Source of the DNA: Ischnura elegans
Lineage: Eukaryota; Arthropoda; Insecta; Odonata; Coenagrionidae
DNA: 64,000 nt
Assembly: GCF_921293095.1 (NCBI RefSeq)
Contig: NC_060259.1
Span: forward strand, 41,893,812-41,957,811
Direction: 5' to 3'
Shown here: piece after piece, positions 43,101 through 54,800 of the stretch
Layout: each line of letters starts with the position of its first letter
Numbering within the stretch: position 1 is the stretch's first letter
Translations under genes and position numbers: made by a program
Notes under the pieces: generated by a model
What the model saw: only the letters and a program-made list of their open reading frames with translations
Databases searched by the model: none
Told to the model about the DNA's origin: nothing

Positions 43101-45842
43101 GAAATGGAGCGGTGACCGAGTTGCGCATGAATAGCATCAACACATAAAAGGGTCCGCTATAGAGTCTTAAACACAATGGCTTCGTTCCCTCCCCGCAGTC
43201 ATAGCCCTTCTGCGTCTCAGGAATACAGTTCAGCAGAAGAAGGTGATTTAGATAGAGCCATACAGAGTAAAAACCAAGAGAATATGGCAAAAAATAGGAA
43301 TGCGTGTAGAAAAATCAAGAATTTATCAAGAAAAACCATTAACCTAGAAGAGGACTTGAGATAGGTCAATTGCTTCGAAAATGGAGAGCGTCAAAGCGAT
43401 ATTGCGCGGAAGTTTAAACTCACGATGCCTTATTCTGAATAAAGACGAAGCTAAAATATCAGTGACCTCAGCCGCACGAACTTCAACCAAGCGGTCTACA
43501 CATACGGAAAGTTCATGGTGTATCAGTACAAAAAGACGAGAGTGGTAATCGCTCCGAGACATTAAGTGAAAGCTCCAGTTGGTTCCAGAATTTAAACGGC
43601 AAGCAGGTATTTTCAGTGCGGCGATATCAGGTGAATCTGCAAGTGTTGATAGCGCAGCCACCACAACATTTTCTGATGAACTCCAAGCTGTTATTGAAAG
43701 TGGCTCCTTTCCCCCTCAACTAGTTTTTAGTGTTGATGAGACGATATTCTTTTGGAAAAGAATGCATTCTCGTTCATTCATTTTCAGGGAAGGAAAACCT
43801 GGGTCAGGTTTCAAGGCATTTAAAGGCTGTTTCACGTAGCTGCTAATGACTCGGAGGACTTCAAATTAAAATGATTTATCATTCATAAACTCCGCTAGCT
43901 ATGAAATGGCATTTAAAGTAGCATTTTCCTGTCATTTCGATGAGCGACAAAAGGGCCTGGGTGACACAACAGTTGTTTTTAGACTAGTTTGAAAAATCAT
44001 CAACTGCCGGAAACGCATTACGATCCCCTGAGATATCAGATGTTAGCCCACCCGCACGACAGGATGGAATTTCGAAAGCACGTAAGAATTTTTTTTAACG
44101 TGAATAAAAGTCTTTGAATGCGTGAATACTATCTTTAAAGATGTTTTAAACTATAAATATTTATAGAAATAATGTTTTCTAAGGCTTTTTATGGGAATAT
44201 AGATGTTTTAGAGGAAATTCAATACCCAAGTCCTATGCTACCAGGAACGCATCCCTATCTTCCCTATGTTAAAACGCTCTCGTATAACGCAAATTCGTAT
44301 AGCGCAAAGACCCCAAAGAACGCATCCCTTGCGCTATACGAGACATGGTTGTATACAGAGTAAGCACAGAGTCATTTCTCAAATTATTCCTTTGGTGACG
44401 TTTGTACAGAGAAAATAGAACCCATTATTGGTGGCATGTCGATATAAAATGTCGTCTCATTTGATGGGGACTGTTAGGATGACATAATGCGGCAGGGTTG
44501 AGAATTCAGCGTTTTAATCCATGGTTTGGACTTATCATGGAATCAGTAAAAAAACAATGCTTATTAGTGGTTTGAAATTTTAAAACAGCAAGATGATGAC
44601 AAAAAGTTTCCAAATCATGAAAAAGTTATAGTAAAAGCCAAAAATCCTAAAAATAGCTTAAAAGCCTAAATTGCGCTAAAATTGCAAAAATTTGCATAAG
44701 TGAAAAATCAAAGAGCCCTAATTATAGCACACATTTCAATGACCACTCAGCAAAGGATGAGGCATGAGAGAGCACTTATATATAGACAAATTCATCCTAA
44801 TCATTAATCAATTACTTAATCTATGATTATTCCATCTATTAATCATATCAATAAACCAATTTAAATGATGTGCTGAGTCAATGATATGATGCACTTGAAA
44901 GTAAGGCAGCATAGAAAGGCAATTAACTTTCAAAATATATAGCTCACCTTGTAAGTCTTGCCTGAAAACTATTGACATCACATATTCCTGAGTTTTGCCA
45001 TGCAGGCTGACTAGATATACTAATCTTCCAATTCCTATCCTTCATTGATTGAGCAATGAAGTAATCTTCCGCCAAATAGCAGCCAAATGCTTTGATTCCT
45101 CCGACTTCATCTAATAGGGCCTTTCGCATGATGGTTGACATTCCAGTATGGCAGTTAACACCAAAGAAATCTGCAGCCAGATAGATTCTAGCTTGAACAG
45201 TGCCAAAATAGATCTGAAAAGTAGATATATAGACAGTAAATTTTACATCAGGAGCTAAGGATAATAGAATAAGTTCCTCAGCTTAAAACAGCTTTAAACT
45301 GCTCATGTCACATCTTTCCTGGTTTTAGTTAGCACATTAGTATACCTTTTCTAAAGATTATAAATATTCTAAGGTACAACGCCAGTTTTACTAATTTCAA
45401 CAACCAAGTTAAGATTGCTTGCTAAACTTTACACATGCCACAGGAGACAACAAAGAAAGTCTATGTCATGAAGGTTATCAAAAGGCTTTGTATTTTTTAA
45501 TTGTTTTGAGTAATTTTTACAAGCATATTACTCTTGAGGCAGCACCTACTAGCATTGGTTAGTCACAAAAACATTAAATGGAAGCCACAGGATATCCATG
45601 AGCCTGACGATATAGAGAGCATACAGTCCATGCTAGGCACAAACCGAGACCTATTCAGCACTCTCTGGACAAAAGCTTGCAATGTTGGATACACACCAAC
45701 CTTTTCCAAGGTTCCAGCAAAGCCTTCCCGGTCACTTGAAAACGGCATCTGATGAACCAGCCCCACGTCATCTTTCAAGTGATGAACCATATCCCGAAGT
45801 GTATCTTCTTTCACTGAGCGGAAAGAAAAGAATCACAATACC

Positions 45843-45879
<37 letters not shown>

Positions 45880-48800
45880 TTATTAACCTTCAATTTTACA
45901 AGGCAAGGCACACTGGTACAATGGTAATGGTGCAAATACATTTTCAGAAATTACTAAGTACAAATGACTTACTCCTGATACCACTGTCCGAGATCATTAT
46001 TAGCTCATGTTTAGCTGCACGATAGCCAGGTTGCATGTTGTTTATCTTTGGATTAACACCAACGCGCTCCCCACCTAAAATTATGAAATATTGAATGAAT
46101 AAAATTAGCTATTGCTATTTATGAAGGTTTCTTAGGCTTCATAGTAAGTGTTTATAAATGCCAATGCTTCTGCAGCTAAATCTGCCATCATTGATTTGTG
46201 CCCTGAAGGCAGTGGCAGATTTAGCCACAGAAACCTAGGCATTTATAAACCAATTGGCCTAGTATAAAACCCAATAAAACTTCACTAATACAATTCTCTA
46301 GGAATGAATAAACACATACATTTATTAGCTCTTAATTTTCATTGAATATCAATCCAAACTACTCATAGTGTTAGCTAAATCCTTACAAACCTAGTAAACA
46401 GGTATTGAAATCACTGTCATTTCACAATTTTCTCGAGTAACTTATCAGATTTAACTGAATAAAACCTGTTTACACGAAACAAAAACCTGGAGCAGCCCCT
46501 ACTTAGTAATAATTTGTAATAATAGTAAGAATGAATAATAATTGAATCCTTTCAGTAAGTAAAACCCATGCATCCCATATTTTAAATAAAAATCAAATTA
46601 TCACACGGGGGAGAGCATGGTAACCTAATGGGTAGAGTGCGTGGCTTCTGATCGAGGGATCCCAGGTTCAAATCCTGGGCGAAGCCTTCGGACACCCCCG
46701 AACAAAGTGCAAGTTGGCAAAGGGAAAAGGAACTGGCCCCCCTATTCCGAACGTTTGACACCCTCATGCCTGGGGCTTTGTTTGGGATGAGGTGTACCCT
46801 CACCTATCAAAAACCAACCTTTGGGTTGAATCACTGAGTGAGTGAAAACTAACACTCAACTTTGAACTTGATATTTTCTGATTTGGACAACAGTGGCTAC
46901 TTACTATCAGCCAAAGTTAATGCAAATGACCAACATTTACAGACAATACAAAAGTATTGGAAAGAATCGAGCTGTGCCACTTGGATGGTAGTATTAATGT
47001 CTTTTCTGGAAAGAGAGAAATTCTGACAATTGCAGGCCCTTCACAACGTTACAATAAATATGTACATTATTACAACAGTTGTTTTGAATGACCGCAAAAC
47101 CATGATTTTGTGCTGCACATGATGCATAGTGGCTAACTCACAGATCCAGAGGCCATTTGCAAGGCTTCAACAAACCTCAGTAAGATATCAAAAAATACAT
47201 CAACTGACACTGGGCCACTCAGGCATGTCACATAAAAATTGTTTGGGTGGCAACAGCTGTGTGACGTGGCTCCATTATCACATAGCATAATCCTGCTCTT
47301 GCACAGCGCATGGGAAAAAATAGCACTGATCTCCCAAAAAGGCCACTGTAACACAATCACACAATCGGAAATATATGTGGCTCTTGTAAACCAGGGAAAA
47401 TGACAGTGAGACAAGGGCTATTTAAATGGTTTACTTAGACTTAGTTATGCAGCTCACTTCTGAGATGTGAGATGATACTCATCAAAGAATTTAGTCTACT
47501 CACCAATAAAAATTCGGGAGTCAACATTGGGATACTTCTCTTGAAGACACCTGACTAGCATTATTGAATTGTCCCCATCGTCTTCTATACAGAATAATAG
47601 CTCATACTGGAAGAAATATTTTGAGTTTGATTACAAACACTGATGAGATTACATGTAGTCATTAAAGAGCTAAATTTGTAAAATGGTAAGGTAAAAGAAA
47701 GTAAGAGTAATTCAGCAAGTAGGAAACAGAGAAGGAATATGCTCAGTGACGGATGTTCTCCTTTAAGGCAGATATAGAACATGTATTATAACGAAATCTA
47801 TGAATCAGCAACAACAATTTAAGTTCATCATTCCATGTTTTGTGAAGGCATCGTATTTTCAGGGAAGAGATACCCTCATTTGTTCAAATAATACTCAACT
47901 AATTCATAAAACTTACTGAACAAACAATGATTAAAATATGCTCACATTTAATGAATCCTCAGTTTTAATCACCACATACACCGTAAGCATTTAAAAACCA
48001 TGTGATCAATCTCAGTGATGTATTTAGCATGAGTATCTAAAAGGTATCCAGAGAAAACAAAAATACTACCTTACATGCTAAACGTACTGATGACTAGCGA
48101 GAGACAGACAATAATAACAGTCGTATTGGTATGGCAGAATTGCATTCTAGAGTGACTGAAAATGAAGTGGATGGGCTCACTGAAATCATTTTTTCAATAT
48201 TGAAAGGCGTCAAAATACAGCAGTGAATCTGCTGGATTATGTTGTGCTGATGGAATATTAAAATTGCCACAATAGGGTAGTTTCCTTCATCAAAGAAAAC
48301 GAAAGGTATTGATTGCGATTCGTTACCCACCATTAGTGTATTCGTAATTTACAAATGATTTGGTTTCAGAAATCCCAGTTTAGACAAATGCTAACGGTCA
48401 ATTTAACCTCATTTGGAAAAGGTGATGCAATGCCACTCGACGTGATGTCACAGGGGTCTAAATGCTATACGAGTAGTCAAGAGTTTTAAATCGTCTGAGA
48501 TTACCAATGCATGCATGAGGCACAGACTTCAGGGAAACATCTCTTAATAATCACCTATTAAAACTGCCCGAGGTTGGAAAGTTTCCTTCGTTTGATAGGG
48601 TATTAATAATCCTTATTTAAGCCAAGCACTACCTGCTAGCAGGGTACTCTGCTACCTGCTAGCAGCCTGCATCGTAGCAGCGCTCACAGCCTCGCATGGT
48701 GGCAGCCGGAATTAGAATAATGTCACTCGGGCTTTTCCCAGCATTCATACTTAGCCATCATGTTTTCGTGCAATTGAAAATTTTCACTTTTCATTTAATT

Positions 48801-51800
48801 GTGAAAATAGATGTCATCATTTAAATATCTAAAAGCGTGAAATATGCACACCAGAAGTAATAATTTTTCGAGATAGGCAATAAAAAAAATAGGAAACCAC
48901 TCTATTGGTGGCACCACCAGATCCATTACGCTCATTAGTTTCTGGGATGGGAAATGATTCTAAGTGCTTCTTGGCTAATATTAAAAAATATAACAGTTGC
49001 CTTCTAATGACTAATGACACAAATATTTTAACACCAAAACTAGCTGAGTTGGTTCAGCCATTTTTCAGTTTTAGCTAGACGAATGAGCAGCAATTGTTTT
49101 TTGTAAACATGGATAGATACATGACAAAGTTCACTGCGTCATCTAGTTTATTATATATTACAAGAAAAGATACTTAAGCCCTATGAGATCACTATGAGCA
49201 GCTTAGTGGCCCTGCTGGAAAATGAAGTTTCAGTTGCATTTATTATGGAGACAAAAACTGCATTTCAGTGACCACTGAATTCCATATCCCCGAGGATGAA
49301 ATATGTATGCCGATACAATATTTCCTTTGTGGTAGGTAAAGCAACCTTTGATTGGGAAGTTTGGGGCAAAATATATTTTTTTGTTTACGAAATGACAAGA
49401 TGCCTACTATGATCATCCTCTGTAATGGGGGCTATTGAAGTACTTTAAGTCAAAATAAATCAACAAAGATTTTTTCAGGGAAGAGATAAGCCACCAGGAT
49501 TAAATTTTCTGAATGAATTACATGGCTAATTGTAGTTTATATTACAAAAATCACTGTCAAGTAAGTAGTATAATATTTGTAACTCATATAAGTAAGTCTA
49601 AATGAAAGCGGTATAGTTGTTGTAAATTACAGGTAAGTCCTTGCCAGCCAATCAAAAGGCCATAGAAGTCCCATGTGGGTATAATGTACCATTCCAGAGT
49701 ATGAGTATTTTCAGCTGTCAATTTTTCCAAGTAAAAGCAATAAGAAATTTTTTACACAAAAATATGCAAAGAAGCCTTAATAAAAATAATCAAACCTCAA
49801 TTTTTCATCAAATCTATGAAGATGTACTTGGGTGGTGAGGAATTGTGGTGAGCGGAAGATGATCTGCATGGCAGGAAAGGAGGCGTGACGCTACTATTCC
49901 TGCCCCGGGGTGCGCGGGTTCAAGGAGCATTTCCGAGAATTCGACCCCCCCCAGTCCTACCCCCTTCCTGCCACCCGCACCCCCAGGAACTAGATATATA
50001 GGGCAGAAATTCTGAGTTTTTTTTTTCAGTACAGTGAGTGCAGGGTGCTTAGTGATTGGTCGGAAAGAGTATGTCGTTCGGGGACTTCCGTGATTCTCCT
50101 CTGTGGACTCTTCAGGACCTTGACGTGGGAACTGCGGTAGACCTCGAACGCCGACTCGTGTGGGGCTTGAACCGGGACCGCCCAGAACCCCGACCATCAG
50201 CATCGCCTCTCCCTACTCACTGCCATGTAAGTTTGATATCCCAGCCTCCCAGCTCCATGCACACCAGTCTCAAATCCCCCCGGACAAGGGTAAGTACTGA
50301 AGAGCAATCACCAATAAAAGCTGAGTATAGTAACTCCCAAAGATATTATATTCCATTATTCAGTGGGGATGATGACGTATCAATAGAAACCTTTTTTGAA
50401 AAATTAGATTTAACCCTTTTACTGCCAGCCCATTTCGAGTGGGATGTATGAAGACTGCCACGGCTATTTTCCGGGATCTCCAACATTTCAGATTTTAAAA
50501 TTTTTCAGCTACTTAATTTTATTTAATACGCCTAGATTTTTTTTCCCAATTCTTAAGATATATTTATACCTTATAACCATAGGTAGATTATGGGGGTTTA
50601 CATGAATTACAGCCGTTAAAAAGGCCACAATCACGAAAAAAAAAGTGAAATAATTTGGGCCGATTAATCGGCCCCTGGCAGTTTTCGCTCAACCAGAGAG
50701 GGCCGATATATCGGCTTGGTGGCAGTAAAAGGATTAATCCATAATTTAAGTGCTTCGACTGAACATCAAACGTTATGTGTCACTCACTTGCGCTTGGCAG
50801 GTTCCGCTGCTGAATGTGTGTCGGCCAATCCACACGTAGTCAAAAGTTTCAGTGATTTTCTTAATTACTTAAAACAGAGATTTTCTGCCCGCATTTTACC
50901 TTTGTCTCTCGAGCCACTATTTTCCAGCTGCACTCAGCAGCCTCTGGAAACAGTAGCAAACTACGCAACGTGGCTACGGAAAATTGCAAGGCAATTGCAT
51001 GAAGCACTTGCGGATCCGTCCTCGGAAGTGGCCACGGCAATGATAGGGAAAAGGCTTCTCTTGCAATTTTTATCGGGATTACGGGAGGAAATAGGACTCT
51101 TTGTACAAGTCATACACCCAAAGAGTATGTCAGAGGCCGAAGAGTATGCTCTGCAGGAGGAGGAAAATGTGAAGAATTACACCGCCTAAAAGAGAGACGC
51201 TCAGTATGTGCATATGTTGGACAGCTATCCCTATGACCCCGCCCACAACATCCCTCCACCCCCAGCTGGGAGAATACCCTCACTTTCCTCCTCTCGCTTT
51301 CCTCAAGTGAACCACACCCCTGACAGACAAGACCTTTGCCCACACCCTACTCCTGGACCCTCTCTTGCTCATAAACCTGTTGTTCAGGAGCACCCACCAA
51401 ACGCCAACCGGAGCTGCTATTCTTGAGGAAAGACAGGTTATATTTCAAAGCACTGTCACTCGCAACCTCAGCGCCGTTATAATTGCAGGGAAAATTCACA
51501 CTTCTCCAAGGAATGTCCACTCCAATGTTGTGGGATTTGTAAATAAATCAGCCATCACCCTCTTGATTGCCCCATCAAGAAGACCTCCGAGAAACCGGGA
51601 AATGGGATAACCCCGGCCACGAGGTCGGGGACGAAGTAATTTTAGGAGTGCCACCAGTATCGGGTATAGCAGTAAGAGTTCCAATATTGGGAACGCCTTA
51701 CCGGTTTTTAGTAGACACTGGATCAGCAGTTACTATTAAAAATTAGAAAAATTTTCCATTTCATACGCTCCAGATTCGGCCCTACAATCGACCAATTAAG

Positions 51801-54800
51801 AGCGCCTCGGCTCATTGTTTAAAAACTTCCGGTCAAAGTTACACTCCATGCGTAATAGGTGGAATGCCTTAACCCCATGACACTCTTATGGTTGATTAAG
51901 GCGTATGATGGTATAATAGGATTGGATTTTATGACGCAGTATGGGAGTCAAGTATGCCTTCCCAGCGGCACCTTCAACATTACACCAGATCACACCGTGG
52001 AGTTACTCTCAAGAGATGCCCCTTTAGAAGAGACACAATAATTTCTTTCGAAGAGCCTAATGATACAGTGGAGGTACTCTCAAGAGATGCACCTTCAGAA
52101 GAGATACAATTAATTTCTTTTGAAGAGACTAGTGATAGCAAGGAAGATAAATCATAATATCCAGTGATTCCAAGGAACGATATGGATTTACTTTTCTCTA
52201 TGGGAGAGAAAAAGCTTGAGGACTTACCAGAACCGATTTTCCTCCAACAGGCCTCCATTGCAATAGGAAATTTGATTGACATCGATACATCCGGGTCGGT
52301 TGAAACAGAAATGCAAAATAGACCAATTAGGTAATTTTCGGGGGACAAATGATGTAATGTTTAAGGAATTTTCAGAACCTTTGATGGGAATAAGTGGAAA
52401 TAGAGAAGATTACGAGAAAATGCCAGTAGATGAGTCTAATGAAGGGGATAAATGTGAGGTTATCGCAATCATCCCGGCCGACAGGCAAGTACAGGATTGT
52501 CTTGGAAAAAGGGAGGGATTGGCGATTATTATGGGTCGTCAGGGAATCTACCAGGGAATTTTTGGAGTACTGACGATGAAGTGGCGTGCACTGCAACCTT
52601 TTCCGCCGAGATGCAGTTACAAGATGACCTTGTGACCAAGAGAGAGATATGCAACATTTATGAGAAAAACACTGATCCTCTAAAGAAACTCTAGGAAGGT
52701 AGTAAAAAGTTGCTAGTGGGACTTGAAGAATGAAAGAGAATGGGCCTTTTGAGAATCACTGATGGATGCTCAGCAGGAGGGGATTGGACTCAGGTATTTG
52801 TGCAAGAAACCTTTCTACAAAAGAGAAGATGAGAGCCAGTGGCGCCGACTCCATGGGGCTTGAGGGGGCCCGAGCCCCCTCAATAATTCGTTATGGGTGT
52901 CAGGAAAAAAGTGTCAGACTTGTCGATTTTCCCCGGAGTGTCCAGATATCAAGATTAGAGTTCTCAGTGTTCTAATGTTGATCATATGACTCTTCGAAAA
53001 TACTTAAAAAACTTAAAACTCACTACTTATAAAATTTCCCAGGGAAAGATCCCCGGTTTGGGCCCCCCCAATATTTTTTGCAAGTCGGCATCCCTGATGA
53101 GAGCATTGCCTTGTAAAAGTGTAAAGAATAGGCTACCATAGTATCTGATCAGGAGCACTTTAAAGGATGCACTTTGCACTTTAAGGATGGGAATGAGGAC
53201 ACTGCGAAAGGACAATGACAAAAGACTTAAGGCATTTGAGATGTCTGTAGAAGATAGCATGGAGAAGATGAGATAAGGAAGAGAAACAAGAATGAGGAAA
53301 TTCAAGATATGGTGGGTAAGGAGAGCAAACTGTAAAAAGAGATAAAGCGTCCAGATGGAGAGAGTACTAAGCGAAAAGTGGATGCTGAAAATGGAGATAG
53401 AGAGAACGATTTCCAGTAAGCCACAAAGAGAGAAGAGAAAAGGGAAAAGGTGCTAAAACCACCATGGAGGTCAATGTGTTAAATTCACAGAAGGCTTTCC
53501 TATGACAGCATTAGAAAATAAGGATAACAAAAAGCTCTCAGCGAGAACAATGCAACGGGGAGCTGAATATTCCAGAATGTACATCGTTTGATTGATTATC
53601 ACCCTTTCCACAGGTACGCATCATCCTTTCCAAGTATGAGCCATACAATTCTTTCTCCCTCATCCTCCATTCACAGTAATCCCTCTGAATGTATGTACAC
53701 GTAGATGGCTCTCCATGGACTTGAAGGTTTCAGAGCAAAATCCTCAACACAGCCAAAACTCTTCCTAAAAAACTTCTTGGGGCTAGGAAAATATTTGCTG
53801 CACGGTGTTTGATGAATAGAGATTAACAATTACTAATGCTACAAAAACTCATCTTTGGATGAACGTTAAATATTTAAAAATTCATTCAGCAGATGCTATA
53901 ACTCAAGTCAAGAAGATTAACCTAGATCTCTGAAGACAATTCATAAATTTTTACGCTCAAGATGATTTACCCTTGCCAGGTATGGCTGGAGAGATAAATC
54001 AAGGAACATCATAATAACCACCAACAATGGCAAGCCATTTTTGCTAATTCTCCTTTGAAAAATTTTGCAAACGTGTTACCTCCGAAATGTGCATTTTTGG
54101 GGTCACCATAACATAACTGATCACAACAATGAAACTGAAATCATTTCTTTAGTGACTCATAAGTGATTTTCACCATGAGGACATACATCAACCTCGTAAA
54201 TTTCAGTGACTGAGTCTCACTATTCGTATCTACAAAGATGAAAAATCTTGCTAAAAAGTGCCACTTTTTTCACAGAAATGTTAATTGCAAAGAGGTATGC
54301 TGCATAGAGAGTGATAGTCCATGTATTCAATGAGAGGGAAATTGGGGCCACCACTTTTTTGGCTGTACTTGGATATTTGGTTTTACATACATAGGCTTGA
54401 CTAAAATGGAATTCACAGTCAGAAAAGATAATGAGTTTAGTACAAAAGTTCAGGATTCTCTCGTCCACAAATGCATTCCCTTACCCCACAGAGGCCAGGA
54501 TGGATTAAGAACCAACAATGAGCAAAATACATGTCCAACCATATTTTACCATCAGCTGTATTATACCAATGCTAAGCAACTTACATTTAAGCGTTTTTTT
54601 TTCACAGAATAAGCACAAAATACACTCGTATTAGCTTAAGGGTATCTCAATCCTCACTAACAGTACAGCCAATAGGATGCATGAGGTATATAATACAAAA
54701 CTCTAAGCTTGACTATCACATAAACAGTCCAATTAGGAACTATTTCCACTGAGCACCTTCCTTTCTTGAATTAGATAATTACACTATTGGGAACTATAAT

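Noticed and set aside
46620-46690. Possible tRNA gene
   Set aside because: A and B boxes are present but the cloverleaf stems are not complementary and a SINE body follows.
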